Assembly: GCF_900113965.1 (NCBI RefSeq)
Contig: NZ_FORI01000011.1
Location: 42,270 to 106,269, forward strand
DNA: 64,000 bases
DNA from: Treponema bryantii
GTDB lineage: Bacteria; Spirochaetota; Spirochaetia; Treponematales; Treponemataceae
Direction: 5' to 3'
Of the stretch, positions 1 to 8,325 are shown one piece after another. Under the pieces are notes generated by a model. It was not told the origin of the DNA. It made no database searches and worked only from the letters and a program-made list of their open reading frames with translations. Both the position numbers and the translations under genes were made by a program. The stretch's first letter is position 1, and every line of letters begins with the position of its first letter.

Positions 1-955
1 CAAACTCTGTTGGGTGGAGAGACTGCTCACCGTCACAAAGTGCCTTTTCCGGATTGTTGTGAACTTCGATGATAAGTCCATCTGTGTTACATGCAACTGC
101 TGCTTTTGCGAGTTCTGGAACCATCCAGCGCTGACCACAGGCGTGGCTTGGGTCGATGATGATTGGAAGGTGGCTTACCTTGTGGAGGTAAGGAACAATG
201 CTTACATCCAGACAGTTACGTGTGTAGTTATCGAAAGTGCGAACTCCGCGTTCACACAAAATTACCTGTTCATTTCCGCTTGCCATAATGTATTCAGCAG
301 ACATCAAAAGTTCTTTTACAGTTGCTGCCATACCGCGTTTGAGGAGGATAGGCTTTCCTGTTTTTCCCATCTCTTTAAGAAGGTCAAAGTTCTGCATATT
401 GCGTGCTCCAATCTGAATTACATCTACGTCATCAAAGAATTTGAGCTGGCGGATATCCATAAGCTCTGTTACGATTGGAAGTCCTGTTTCTTTTTTAGCA
501 GCTACGAGGAACTGAAGTCCTTTTTCACCAAGTCCCTGGAAGCTGTAAGGAGAAGTACGAGGTTTGAAAGCACCACCACGGAGAAGTTTTGCACCGGCAG
601 CCTTTACATCCTTTGCAATTGAGATAACCTGTTCTTCAGTTTCAACTGAACAAGGTCCTGCGATTACCGGAATCTCACCGTTACCAAAGCTTGTGTTTCC
701 AACTTTGATTACAGAGTTTTCTGGATGGAAAGTGCGGCTTGCCATTTTGTAAGGGGCAGAAACGCGCTGTACTGTATCAACAAAAGGATTTGCGCTGACC
801 ATTTCTGTGTCGAGCGAACTTGTGTCGCCGAGGAGTCCGAGAATTGTAAGGTTTTCACCTCTTGATACATGAACTCCAAAGCCCTTCTGCTTCCATGAGT
901 CAATGAACTCATTCATCTGCTGTTCAGATGTGCCGTGTTTAAGTGTAATAATCAT
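1..955 (-). CDS. aroF: DAHP synthase (3-deoxy-7-phosphoheptulonate synthase), 3' end cut by window
   Basis: First enzyme of the shikimate pathway, condensing phosphoenolpyruvate and erythrose 4-phosphate. The minus-strand frame is open from the ATG at 955 to the window edge (about 318 codons), with an AGAGAGGA ribosome site just upstream. The protein starts with the short ferredoxin-like domain of the type I-beta family (Thermotoga/Bacillus-like), then shows the family signatures VIAGPCSVE, LLRGGAFKPRTSPY, QIGARNMQNF, PILLKRGM, ILCERG and IIDPSHACG. Around 20 C-terminal residues should lie outside the window. A leader peptide and a terminator hairpin precede it, so expression is probably controlled by attenuation. 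Family is sure; aroF rather than another aro paralogue name is convention. Confidence 0.95.
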   Translation of the reverse strand, partial: MIITLKHGTSEQQMNEFIDSWKQKGFGVHVSRGENLTILGLLGDTSSLDTEMVSANPFVDTVQRVSAPYKMASRTFHPENSVIKVGNTSFGNGEIPVIAGPCSVETEEQVISIAKDVKAAGAKLLRGGAFKPRTSPYSFQGLGEKGLQFLVAAKKETGLPIVTELMDIRQLKFFDDVDVIQIGARNMQNFDLLKEMGKTGKPILLKRGMAATVKELLMSAEYIMASGNEQVILCERGVRTFDNYTRNCLDVSIVPYLHKVSHLPIIIDPSHACGQRWMVPELAKAAVACNTDGLIIEVHNNPEKALCDGEQSLHPTEF

Positions 956-988
956 TTGTGTCCTCTCTTGGTAATTAGCCGTGAAGCC

Positions 989-1020
989 AAAAAAAAAGGA
1001 ACTCTTTTTCAGAGTTCCTT
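989..1020 (-). terminator. Attenuator terminator hairpin in the aroF leader
   Basis: On the minus strand a perfect 10-bp stem (AAGGAACTCT / AGAGTTCCTT, 1011-1020 with 996-1005) and a 5-base loop run into a U tract. This is a canonical intrinsic terminator, but it lies between the leader peptide and aroF, about 35 bases before the aroF start. Its 5' arm plus one base (GAACTCTG, 1010-1017) is perfectly complementary to CAGAGTTC (1060-1067) inside the leader peptide gene, giving an alternative antiterminator pairing. Confidence 0.85.
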
Positions 1021-1048
1021 GAAATTACCGATTTATATACATCAGCAT

Positions 1049-1120
1049 CTACTTTGCCAGAACTCTGCAAGCTTTGTGAGAATACCAGTAATAATAGTAT
1101 GCGTAAGTGATGTTTTTCAT
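1049..1120 (-). CDS. Tyr/Trp-rich leader peptide of aroF (23 residues)
   Basis: A minus-strand ORF of 23 codons, ATG at 1120 to TAG at 1049-1051. Residues 5-13 read TYAYYYYWY: six tyrosines and one tryptophan within eight codons, directly upstream of a terminator and a DAHP synthase gene. This is the design of amino-acid-biosynthesis attenuators such as trpL, hisL and pheL. A ribosome waiting at the Tyr codons (about 1082-1105) would leave bases 1060-1067 free to pair with the terminator arm, whereas a ribosome reaching the stop would cover them. No clear ribosome site precedes the ATG; the promoter suggests an RNA starting almost at it. Confidence 0.8.
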   Translation of the reverse strand: MKNITYAYYYYWYSHKACRVLAK

Positions 1121-1128
1121 TTGTTGTT

Positions 1129-1157
1129 ACTGTACTGTTACGTAGAAACTTTGTCAA
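1129..1157 (-). promoter_or_regulatory. Promoter of the aroF leader
   Basis: Minus strand -35 TTGACA (1152-1157), 17-base spacer, -10 TACAGT (1129-1134). The predicted start falls at about 1121-1123, next to the leader-peptide ATG at 1120, so the leader may be translated from a leaderless RNA. Confidence 0.6.
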
Positions 1158-1168
1158 GTGCTCCTAAC

Positions 1169-2203
1169 TTATTTATGATCGTGTCGTACCTGGTCGAGGC
1201 CGCGCTTGAACTGTGGGATTCTGGCACAGGTTACGGTGTTCATGTCGCTGCGGTCGCCGCGCTGGAGGAAGTGGTAGGCTACTCCGGCAATCATGGCTCC
1301 GTTGTCGCCGCAGAGTTTGAGTGGCGGGAAGATGCAGTTGATGTCGGTGCGCTCAGCGAGCATTGCACGGAGGCGGGAATTAGCTGCGACTCCGCCGCCG
1401 CAGACAACTGTTTTGAGACCGGTATCGTCGGCGGCTTTCAGGAGTTTTCCAACTAGAGTTTTGATTGCTGTTTCCTGAAAGGCGGCGCACATGTTTTCTG
1501 TGCTGTGTTCGTAGCCTGGCTGCCAGAACATATCACACTGGTGAATTACGGCAGTTTTCAAACCGCTGAAAGAAACGTCGTAGCGGTGGTCTTTTTCATC
1601 AAGTTTTGGAACCGGGAAGCGGGCAGCTTTTGGATCTCCCTGTTTTGCAAGATTATCAATGATAACTCCTCCAGGGTAGCCCAGTCCGTAGAACTTAGCA
1701 ACTTTATCAAAGGCTTCTCCAACAGAGTCATCTACAGTAGTTCCTAAAATCTCAAGATCATCAAAACCGTTTACCTTACAGATAATTGAGTGGCCGCCGC
1801 TGACAAGAAGTCCAAGGAACGGATATTCAACTTCGGTCTGAAGCTGAGCGGCGTACAAGTGGCCGAGCATATGGTTAATTGCGATAAAAGGCTTTTGTGT
1901 AGCCCAGGCAAGAGTTTTTCCAAAAGTAAATCCAACGAGAAGGGATCCCATAAGACCAGGACGGTTAGTAGCGGCTATGGCATCAACTTCGTCTAAGGTC
2001 ATGTTTGCTTCTTTGAGTGCCTGGCGAACTACAGGAAGAATCCATTCTGCATGTTTACGGCTTGCGATTTCCGGTACAACACCCTTATAAATCTGATGGA
2101 ATGGAATCTGAGTTGCAACAACATTGCTGAGAATAGTCTTTCCGTCTTCTACAATTGCGCAGGCTGTTTCGTCACAGCTGCTTTCAATACCTAATACTTT
2201 CAT
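1169..2203 (-). CDS. tsaD: tRNA N6-adenosine threonylcarbamoyltransferase TsaD
   Basis: Transfers the threonylcarbamoyl group to A37 of ANN-decoding tRNAs, working with TsaB and TsaE in the cytoplasm. The 344-residue protein has the N-terminal GIESSCDETA signature, the metal-binding HMLGH motif, LVSGGHS, YPGG, FSGLKTAV and GGGVAANSRLR, all typical of the Kae1/TsaD ASKHA fold, at normal family length. I use the ATG at 2203 because GGAG lies 8 bases upstream; an ATG 12 bases earlier (2215) has no ribosome site. A palindromic repeat separates it from the YibQ-like gene upstream on the same strand. Confidence 0.96.
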   Translation of the reverse strand: MKVLGIESSCDETACAIVEDGKTILSNVVATQIPFHQIYKGVVPEIASRKHAEWILPVVRQALKEANMTLDEVDAIAATNRPGLMGSLLVGFTFGKTLAWATQKPFIAINHMLGHLYAAQLQTEVEYPFLGLLVSGGHSIICKVNGFDDLEILGTTVDDSVGEAFDKVAKFYGLGYPGGVIIDNLAKQGDPKAARFPVPKLDEKDHRYDVSFSGLKTAVIHQCDMFWQPGYEHSTENMCAAFQETAIKTLVGKLLKAADDTGLKTVVCGGGVAANSRLRAMLAERTDINCIFPPLKLCGDNGAMIAGVAYHFLQRGDRSDMNTVTCARIPQFKRGLDQVRHDHK

Positions 2204-2218
2204 CGAGGTCTCCATGAA

Positions 2219-2255
2219 GGTGGTTTCGATACGCCCTACGGGCTACTCAACCACC
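2219..2255. repeat. Interspersed palindromic repeat, family A (copy 1)
   Basis: Arms GGTGGTTTCGATACG and its partner ending CTACTCAACCACC flank a central palindrome CCCTACGGG. It fills the gap between the YibQ-like stop codon and tsaD. Same family as copies at 4257, 11583, 21265, 50970 and 51339. Confidence 0.85.
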
Positions 2256-2256
2256 G

Positions 2257-3483
2257 TTAGTGCTTCTTAGCCTTTGATTTACTTACTGTACTGAAGGTGT
2301 ATCCCTTTTCTTTGAGTTCGGGATACACGTCCTGCAAAAAGGCCGGCAGAAAATCTGCACTCCAGATATGGCCTATCATTATAACGCTTCCATTTTTATT
2401 TGCAAGGTCAAGGCCTTTTTTAAGCTCCTTAAGGGCATTAGCATTTGTCTTTTCGTTATCAAGGAAGATGTTGCGCTCGTAGTAAGAATAGCCGAGTTCG
2501 CCCGCAACATACGGCACCTTCGTTTCAACATTGGTGCGGCTGTCGAGGAAGTAAATACCTTCCTGTGAACAGAACTGCATCACCGTAGCCATCTTCTCTG
2601 CATCGGCAGTAATGGCCGAACCTTCATGATTATTCATTCCGGCAATCGGGCCGATTTCTGTGATGTTCTGGAACAAAATACTTTTTATTTCGCCCTCGCT
2701 CATCTCCGGCTTAATGGCACCTGGCCCCGGATTTACCGAAGCGTTTACTGCCTGCATTGGCTGATGGAGCATAACCTCAAAACCCGCCTTACGAACCTGA
2801 CTCGCCGATTCTTTAGAGTAGGCCAGCTGAGGCAAAACCGCAACGGTTATAGGGAAGGGCAGTTTTAAGAACGGTGCAAGATGTGAAAGATTCTGTCCGC
2901 CATCGTCAAATACAAAAATGAGCTGTGCATTGTTTTTTGCGGCAGGGAAGTTGTATTTTGATTTTGATGAAGCAGGTGCTGGGGCGGGAACGGTCTGCTC
3001 GCTTTGAGGTTTCTGACTGCTCTTGGCATCCTGTTCCGCAGGTTTTTCTTTTACCTGAGGAGTTTCTATTTTTACAGATTTATCTGTTTTTGGAGTTTCT
3101 GTTTTTTTTGCCGAATCAGAAGTTTTAGGAGCTTCCGTCTTTTTTGCAGGCTCTGTCTTTTTGGGGGCTTCAGATTTCTGTTTTGTTTCTGCTTTCGGTT
3201 CAGTCTTAGGCTCTTCCTTCTGTTTTTTAGAATCAATAATTTCTTCTTTATATCTTTCAATTACAGCATCAGGAAGTTTTTTGTTAGATTCGCTGAGAGT
3301 TGTAAAAAGCAGCAGCCCCATACAGATGGTAATAATTGTGCAGCAGAAAATAATCGCCTTATAAGCCGGAATGTAAACCTTAGGCTTTTTCGAAGAGCGG
3401 CGTTTTGTACGTGAAGTTCGTTTTGTTCCGGTTTTTCGTGTTGTTTTGGTGGAAGTTTTTCGTACTGTCTTTTTCTGAGGCAT
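2257..3483 (-). CDS. YibQ-like divergent polysaccharide deacetylase family protein
   Basis: A 408-residue envelope protein. The N-terminus is very basic (Lys/Arg/Thr), followed by one membrane segment at about residues 43-63, a long low-complexity Lys/Glu/Pro/Ser linker to about residue 175, and a C-terminal domain of the YibQ / divergent polysaccharide deacetylase family (LIFVFDDGGQNL, PITVAVLPQLAYS, GFEVMLHQPMQAVN, IAGMNNHEGSAIT, YFLDSRTN). Such proteins are thought to act in the periplasm on cell-wall glycan, but the catalytic role is not established. The linker probably spans the periplasm. The gene ends directly at the palindromic repeat before tsaD. Confidence 0.8.
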   Translation of the reverse strand: MPQKKTVRKTSTKTTRKTGTKRTSRTKRRSSKKPKVYIPAYKAIIFCCTIITICMGLLLFTTLSESNKKLPDAVIERYKEEIIDSKKQKEEPKTEPKAETKQKSEAPKKTEPAKKTEAPKTSDSAKKTETPKTDKSVKIETPQVKEKPAEQDAKSSQKPQSEQTVPAPAPASSKSKYNFPAAKNNAQLIFVFDDGGQNLSHLAPFLKLPFPITVAVLPQLAYSKESASQVRKAGFEVMLHQPMQAVNASVNPGPGAIKPEMSEGEIKSILFQNITEIGPIAGMNNHEGSAITADAEKMATVMQFCSQEGIYFLDSRTNVETKVPYVAGELGYSYYERNIFLDNEKTNANALKELKKGLDLANKNGSVIMIGHIWSADFLPAFLQDVYPELKEKGYTFSTVSKSKAKKH

Positions 3484-3589
3484 AAAATGATTTTATCATT
3501 TTGGAACGATTTTGTCAGTTAGGGGTATTCCTTGATATATTTTAATAAATACTGTATTTTCTTAAATATCATTAATAACAAAAGAAACA

Positions 3590-3618
3590 CGTCATGCTGA
3601 AACAAGTTCGGGATGACG
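3590..3618. repeat. Interspersed palindromic repeat, family C
   Basis: CGTCATGCTGAA and TTCGGGATGACG form a hairpin in the gap before thrH. A half copy with the same wording (CGTCATCCTGAACTTG) lies at 28683. The other bases of 3484-3637 hold no gene I can support. Confidence 0.7.
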
Positions 3619-3637
3619 GAGATTTAGAGGTAAAAAA

Positions 3638-4237
3638 ATGATTATCACTTGTCTTGATCTTGAAGGCGTACTTGTACCGGAAATCTGGATTGCTTTTGCT
3701 GATACTGTTGGTATTCCAGAGCTTAGAAGAACTACCCGCGATGAACCGGATTATGACAAGCTGATGAAATATAGAATCGGAATCCTTAAGGAACATGGAC
3801 TTGGACTTAAGGAGATTCAGGATACAATTAAAAAAATAGACCCGCTTCCTGGTGCTAAGAAGTTCCTTGACGAACTTCGTTCCTGCTGCCAGACAATCAT
3901 TTTGAGCGACACCTTCAGTCAGTTTGCAGCCCCTCTCATGGAAAAACTCGGTCAGCCTACAATTTTCTGTAATGAACTGATTGTTTCTGATTCTGGTGAA
4001 ATTACAGGCTACAAGATGCGTTGCGACAAGAGCAAGCTCACAACTGTAAAGGCTCTTCAGTCAATTGGTTTTGAAACTATCGCTTCGGGCGACAGCTTCA
4101 ACGACCTTGGTATGATTGAAGCTTCGAAGGCCGGCTTCCTTTTCCGTTCTACAGAAAAAATCATCAAGGACTATCCACAGTATCCTGCATTTACAGAGTA
4201 CTCAGAACTGCTTGACGCAATTCGTAAATATCTGTAA
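3638..4237 (+). CDS. thrH: ThrH: phosphoserine phosphatase / homoserine phosphotransferase
   Basis: HAD-superfamily enzyme of 199 residues that closely matches the Pseudomonas ThrH pattern: CLDLEGVLVPEIWIAFA at the N-terminus (nucleophile Asp7, with Glu9 replacing the usual second Asp), LSDTF for motif II and GDSFNDLGMI for motif III. ThrH dephosphorylates phosphoserine and can move the phosphate to homoserine, linking serine and threonine synthesis. GAGG lies 8 bases before the ATG. It stands alone, followed by a palindromic repeat and the TPP riboswitch. Confidence 0.92.
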   Translation: MIITCLDLEGVLVPEIWIAFADTVGIPELRRTTRDEPDYDKLMKYRIGILKEHGLGLKEIQDTIKKIDPLPGAKKFLDELRSCCQTIILSDTFSQFAAPLMEKLGQPTIFCNELIVSDSGEITGYKMRCDKSKLTTVKALQSIGFETIASGDSFNDLGMIEASKAGFLFRSTEKIIKDYPQYPAFTEYSELLDAIRKYL

Positions 4238-4256
4238 TTTATTGCAAACTAAAAAC

Positions 4257-4296
4257 GGTGGTTTCGATACGACACTTAGTGTCTACTCAACCATCG
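4257..4296. repeat. Interspersed palindromic repeat, family A (copy 2)
   Basis: GGTGGTTTCGATACG with partner CTACTCAACCATCG around a central GACACTTAGTGTC palindrome; lies between thrH and the thiamine riboswitch. Confidence 0.85.
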
Positions 4297-4305
4297 TTAT
4301 ATCTG

Positions 4306-4402
4306 TTTACCAGGGGTGGCGGAATATAATGGGACGTCGTTTCATTTCCGCCTGAGATTATACCCTTAGAACCTGATCCGGATAATACCGGCGGAGGTAA
4401 GG
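4306..4402 (+). ncRNA. TPP riboswitch (THI element)
   Basis: Contains the conserved blocks CAGGGGTGG, CTGAGATTATACCC, AGAACCTGATCCGG and TACCGGCGGAGG in order, directly before the thiB ATG at 4404. The last block includes the ribosome site GGAGG, so binding of thiamine pyrophosphate probably blocks translation by hiding that site. It should lower thiBPQ expression when thiamine is plentiful. Confidence 0.95.
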
Positions 4403-4403
4403 T

Positions 4404-5381
4404 ATGAAAAAAGTTCATACTCTCATCGTTTTATCAATTCTTATGGTTTGCTCTCTCTTTGCGGGAAGTAAAAAATCCAAAAAATCAACAAAAGCTGATG
4501 CAGCTCGTCTTAATGAAGTAATCGTTTATACTTACGATTCTTTCTGTGGTGAATGGGGAAGTGGTCCTGAAATTGCAAAGCTCTTTGAAGCAAAGACAGG
4601 AATCAAGGTAACCTTTATCGACTGTGGTGATGGTGTTCAGATTCTTTCAAAGGCTCTTCTTGAAAAGAAAGATCCTTATGCAGATGTTCTTCTTGGACTC
4701 GACAACAACCTTACAGAAAAGGCTGCAAAGAGCGGAGTGTTTGAGGCATTTAAGCCGGCTAATGCAAATGTGCTCGCAGATGGACTCGAAGAAGAACTCG
4801 GCGGGAAATGGCTCATGACTCCTTATGATTACAGTCCTTTTGCAATTATCTGGAATTCAAAATCTGGAGTTCCAGCTCCTGCATGTCTTGAAGATCTTAC
4901 AAAAGATATTTACAAAAAGAAAATTATTCTGATGGATGCACGTACAAGTACACCTGGCCTTGGTTTTGAAACCTGGGTTAATAAGGTTTACGGTAAAAAG
5001 GCAGCTGATTATATGAAGCGCCTTACACCTTCTATTTTGACAATGGCTCCAGGTTGGAGTGTTGGATACGGAATGTTTACAGATGGAGAAGCTCCTCTTG
5101 TAATCTCTTATACAACAAGTCCTGCTTATCATATTGAGTATGGAGAGGGAGATCAGTATAAGGCTTTGAGCTTTACAGATGGTCACGTTATGCAGGTTGA
5201 AGGTGCAGGTCTTGTAAAGGGCGCTAAGAATGCTGAAGGCGCTAAGAAGTTTATTGAGTTCCTCATCAGCGAAGAAGCTCAGAACGTAATTCCTGGAACA
5301 CAGTGGATGTTCCCATCGAATAAAAATGTAAAACTCCCTGCAAGCTACGACACAATTGAGATGCCGAAGATTTTGAAGTAA
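4404..5381 (+). CDS. thiB: Thiamine ABC transporter substrate-binding protein
   Basis: 325 residues with a Sec signal peptide (hydrophobic stretch to about residue 21, SLFAG), then a periplasmic binding fold. VIVYTYDSFCGEWGSGPEIAKLFE and the central PYDYSPFAIIWN stretch are typical of the ThiB/TbpA family, which binds thiamine or its phosphates outside the inner membrane. The riboswitch immediately upstream and the permease and ATPase downstream fix the substrate with good confidence. A 73-base hairpin repeat separates it from thiP. Confidence 0.93.
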   Translation: MKKVHTLIVLSILMVCSLFAGSKKSKKSTKADAARLNEVIVYTYDSFCGEWGSGPEIAKLFEAKTGIKVTFIDCGDGVQILSKALLEKKDPYADVLLGLDNNLTEKAAKSGVFEAFKPANANVLADGLEEELGGKWLMTPYDYSPFAIIWNSKSGVPAPACLEDLTKDIYKKKIILMDARTSTPGLGFETWVNKVYGKKAADYMKRLTPSILTMAPGWSVGYGMFTDGEAPLVISYTTSPAYHIEYGEGDQYKALSFTDGHVMQVEGAGLVKGAKNAEGAKKFIEFLISEEAQNVIPGTQWMFPSNKNVKLPASYDTIEMPKILK

Positions 5382-5382
5382 T

Positions 5383-5455
5383 ACGTCATTGCGAGGAGCG
5401 TCAGCGACGTGGCAATCTATTTAATAGATTGCTTCGCTGCGCTCGCAATGACGTA
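5383..5455. repeat. Interspersed palindromic repeat, family B (copy 1)
   Basis: TACGTCATTGCGAGGAGCG at one end pairs with GCGCTCGCAATGACGTA at the other, giving a long hairpin inside the thi operon between thiB and thiP. A second copy in the other orientation is at 30245-30316. It could lower downstream expression by partial termination or act on mRNA stability. Confidence 0.85.
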
Positions 5456-5469
5456 TTGTTGATTTCTGT

Positions 5470-6855
5470 ATGTTCCAAATTTACCTTTACACCCTTGAAA
5501 TTGCTTTGCTCTCTACACTTATCGCGGCGGCGGCCGGCATTCCGGCAGCATACTTTACTGCGCGCCGACGTTTTCCCGGCCGCCGCCTTCTTCTTTCGTT
5601 TTCTGCGGTTTCGCTGTGCGTTCCTTCCCTTATTGTTGCACTCGGCTATGTTAGCTTCTGGGGAATGAACGGCACCGTAAACCGTTTATTTGGAACAGAG
5701 TTTTCCTTTCTATATAGTACGGCAGGCATTGTGATTGCCCAGGGCTTTTACAATGTGCCTTTCATTACCGGAATTGTAAGCGAAGCCTGGGAGCGCCTTC
5801 CTCGTGAACAGGAAAATGCGGCGCGGCTGCTTGGCGCAGACGAGGCACGCATTCTCCGTACCGTAACACTCCGCCAGCTATCGGGAGCAATCGGCGCTGC
5901 GTGTATTCCGGTTTTTCTTTTCTGTTATTTCAGTTTTATGATTGTCCTACTTTTTTCTCCTGTGGGACGATCTACTCTTGAAGTAGAAATTTATCACTCA
6001 ATAAGAACTACGCTGGATATTGGCGCGGGGGCAAAACTCGCATTGCTGGAAACTATTACCGCCTTTGGAATTGTTCTGGCATACAGCTACGTGGCACGGA
6101 GAAGTCAGACGACCTCGAGCGGCGTGGATTATGTGCCGGTTGTGAGAAGACGTATTCGCGGTTCGGCCGTAGTGTTTGTTCCGCTTGTTTTTATGATTCT
6201 GATTTTTTTGATTTTTCCGCTGGGCTCGGTTTTTGTGAACGGAGCGGGGGAACTCGGAAAAGTTTTGGGGAGCCGGGGCTTCTGGAAGGCTTGTGCGAAC
6301 TCGGTGAAGTGCGGGGTGGCGACCGGCGCGGCGTGTACTTTGCTGGGCTTTGCGTATTCGGTGGCGGTGAAGCTCGCGAGACGGCAGGCCAACGTGTTAC
6401 TGCAAACCATCCCGGTGCTTCCGATGGCGATTTCGTCGGTCGTGATTTCGTGGGGCGCCACGATGATATTTCATCAGGGAACTCCGGCCTTACTTGTGGC
6501 GCTGCAGACGGCGCTGTACTGGCCAATCGCTTACCGGCAGATTCAGAACGGAATTAATAGAATAACTTATGAGACAGATGCTGCAGCCCGCATGCTTTCC
6601 CGTAATCCGTTGGACAGCATTTTCCGCATCTATCTGCCAGCCTGCCGCCCGGTTCTCATATCAGCTTTTGCCTACTGTTTTGCAATAAGCCTTGGAGATG
6701 CCACAATGCCTCTGGTACTGAGCATAAGAAATTTTGATACTCTTGCACTTTATACCTACAAGCTTGCCGGAGCCTACCGCTTTAGCCAGGCCTGTGCCTG
6801 TGGTGGTATAGTAGCCGCCTTAAGCATGCTGATTTTCACACTGGGAAAGAAATAA
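5470..6855 (+). CDS. thiP: Thiamine ABC transporter permease
   Basis: 461-residue inner-membrane permease with about ten or more hydrophobic segments and two binding-protein-dependent transport domains in tandem, as in ThiP. Loop motifs are visible in both halves (EAWERLPREQENAARLLGADEAR in the first, ETDAAARMLSRNPLDSIFRIY in the second). It is shorter than the about 530 residues usual for the family. The ATG at 5470 lacks a clear ribosome site, perhaps because the palindromic repeat has moved in just upstream. The middle of the gene is unusually GC-rich for this window. Confidence 0.88.
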   Translation: MFQIYLYTLEIALLSTLIAAAAGIPAAYFTARRRFPGRRLLLSFSAVSLCVPSLIVALGYVSFWGMNGTVNRLFGTEFSFLYSTAGIVIAQGFYNVPFITGIVSEAWERLPREQENAARLLGADEARILRTVTLRQLSGAIGAACIPVFLFCYFSFMIVLLFSPVGRSTLEVEIYHSIRTTLDIGAGAKLALLETITAFGIVLAYSYVARRSQTTSSGVDYVPVVRRRIRGSAVVFVPLVFMILIFLIFPLGSVFVNGAGELGKVLGSRGFWKACANSVKCGVATGAACTLLGFAYSVAVKLARRQANVLLQTIPVLPMAISSVVISWGATMIFHQGTPALLVALQTALYWPIAYRQIQNGINRITYETDAAARMLSRNPLDSIFRIYLPACRPVLISAFAYCFAISLGDATMPLVLSIRNFDTLALYTYKLAGAYRFSQACACGGIVAALSMLIFTLGKK

Positions 6856-6867
6856 GGAAACAAGAAA

Positions 6868-7506
6868 ATGAGCTATTTAATAGTAAGAAATATACATAAA
6901 ACCTGGGAAACAGTTACCGTAGATTTTTCTCTTGAATGCGAAAAAGGCACAATGACCTGTCTTCTTGGTCCAAGCGGCTGCGGAAAATCAACAGTGCTTA
7001 ATATAATCAGCGGGCTTGAAAAGAACGACCCGGACTACGAAGCTCAACTGGAAATCACACTCGACGGCCAGCGCATAGAAAAACTTGCCCCACGCCTTCG
7101 CGGAGTGGGAATGGTATTTCAGAGTGGTGCTCTTTTTAATCATATGAATATCGTAAACAATGTTGCTTATGGCCTTATTTCTCAGGGGATGAAAAAGAAG
7201 GAGGCTCTTAAAAAGGCTTCTGATTTTTTACCGGAGTTTGGGCTTTCTGGTTTTGAACGTCGTATGCCTCAAACCCTCAGCGGGGGAGAGCGCCAGAGAG
7301 TTGCTCTTGCCCGCACTTTAATCACTCAGCCAAAACTTGTATTACTTGATGAACCTCTCTCGGCACTGGATGCAGATTTGCGTAAAAGACTTGCAGCACA
7401 GATTCGTGACTGGCAGAAAAAAATGGGCTTCACCGCCATCATGGTTACTCACGATGTAAGTGAGGCCGAAGCTGTTGCTGATAATATTGTAAGATTTTCG
7501 AAATAA
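6868..7506 (+). CDS. thiQ: Thiamine ABC transporter ATP-binding protein
   Basis: 212-residue ABC ATPase with Walker A GPSGCGKST (about residues 34-42), signature LSGGERQRVALART, Walker B LVLLDEPLSALD and the switch His in MVTHDVSEAEA. It begins 12 bases after thiP and should energise thiamine import by ThiBP. The compact size, without a C-terminal regulatory domain, fits ThiQ. Confidence 0.92.
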   Translation: MSYLIVRNIHKTWETVTVDFSLECEKGTMTCLLGPSGCGKSTVLNIISGLEKNDPDYEAQLEITLDGQRIEKLAPRLRGVGMVFQSGALFNHMNIVNNVAYGLISQGMKKKEALKKASDFLPEFGLSGFERRMPQTLSGGERQRVALARTLITQPKLVLLDEPLSALDADLRKRLAAQIRDWQKKMGFTAIMVTHDVSEAEAVADNIVRFSK

Positions 7507-7528
7507 AACTGTCTGGCAAACGAATATG

Positions 7529-8296
7529 TTATTGATTCTTTTTCATATACCAGTATGAATAAAGTTTTTCAAAACCAAGTTTTTTATAAAGGTTTACTGC
7601 AATATCATTAGTTTGAACCACTTGCAGATAAGAATGATGAGCACCTTCTTTTTGTGATTTTTCAAGAAGTGCAGAACATACTTTTTTACCAAGTCCATGG
7701 CCGCGAAGTTCTGGTGAAACAACAACATTTTGAAGCAGCATATATCCATTTTCGATTGCAGCAGATGCGCATGCGGCGGGTTTTCCTTCATATATAAGAG
7801 TACAATAAATTGTATCAATCAGAACTTTGGAAATCATTCTGCGGAAGACATCCTGGTCGTGTAAATCATTTATTTCATGAACTTTAAAAAAGATTGGCAG
7901 CCATTCATCCGGCACAGATGAAAAAGTGTATTCAATAGATGAGTCTTTTTCAAATGTAATAGGACTTGTTGTCAGATCACAAACCATCAGATCTGTTGGT
8001 GTTACAGCTTCGTATCCACGCTTTGCAAGGAAATCATTTAACTCAGAATCTATTTCTGTGATTTTAAACAGGCAGGGAAGTCCCTGTTTTTTGTAAGCTT
8101 GTTCGCAGAAAGGAACTTTTTCTTCAAAAGTTTTAAAAGAAGGGTAGAGTACACTGACCGAGTTTGCGCGGCCGGTATACCCTTCAGAAAATTTAAGAAT
8201 CCATCCATCGTAAAGGAGAGTATTTAAGGCGACATGTCCGTTCAGACACATTTCTTCAAATTTTTGTATCTGCTCATTCATGTATGTATCAGCCAT
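7529..8296 (-). CDS. GNAT family N-acetyltransferase next to argB
   Basis: 255 residues. The N-terminal part (GHVALNTLLYDGWILKFSEGY) occurs in a set of two-part GNAT proteins, and the C-terminal half is a standard acetyl-CoA domain with VVVSPELRGHGLGKKV (pyrophosphate loop) and NLYKKLGFEKLYSYWYM. AAAGGAGA precedes the ATG. It lies 29 bases downstream of argB on the same strand, so it is probably the last gene of an argJ-argB operon. A link to arginine metabolism is an inference; the substrate is unknown. Confidence 0.8.
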   Translation of the reverse strand: MADTYMNEQIQKFEEMCLNGHVALNTLLYDGWILKFSEGYTGRANSVSVLYPSFKTFEEKVPFCEQAYKKQGLPCLFKITEIDSELNDFLAKRGYEAVTPTDLMVCDLTTSPITFEKDSSIEYTFSSVPDEWLPIFFKVHEINDLHDQDVFRRMISKVLIDTIYCTLIYEGKPAACASAAIENGYMLLQNVVVSPELRGHGLGKKVCSALLEKSQKEGAHHSYLQVVQTNDIAVNLYKKLGFEKLYSYWYMKKNQ

Positions 8297-8325
8297 AGAA
8301 GTTCTCCTTTAGAATAGACTTGCAA

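Noticed and set aside
1169..1456. Plus-strand ORF over tsaD
   Set aside because: Shadow of the well-conserved tsaD gene on the other strand; no family resemblance.
3004..3414. Phe/Arg-rich plus-strand ORF
   Set aside because: Antisense of the Lys/Glu-rich linker of the YibQ-like protein; composition artefact.
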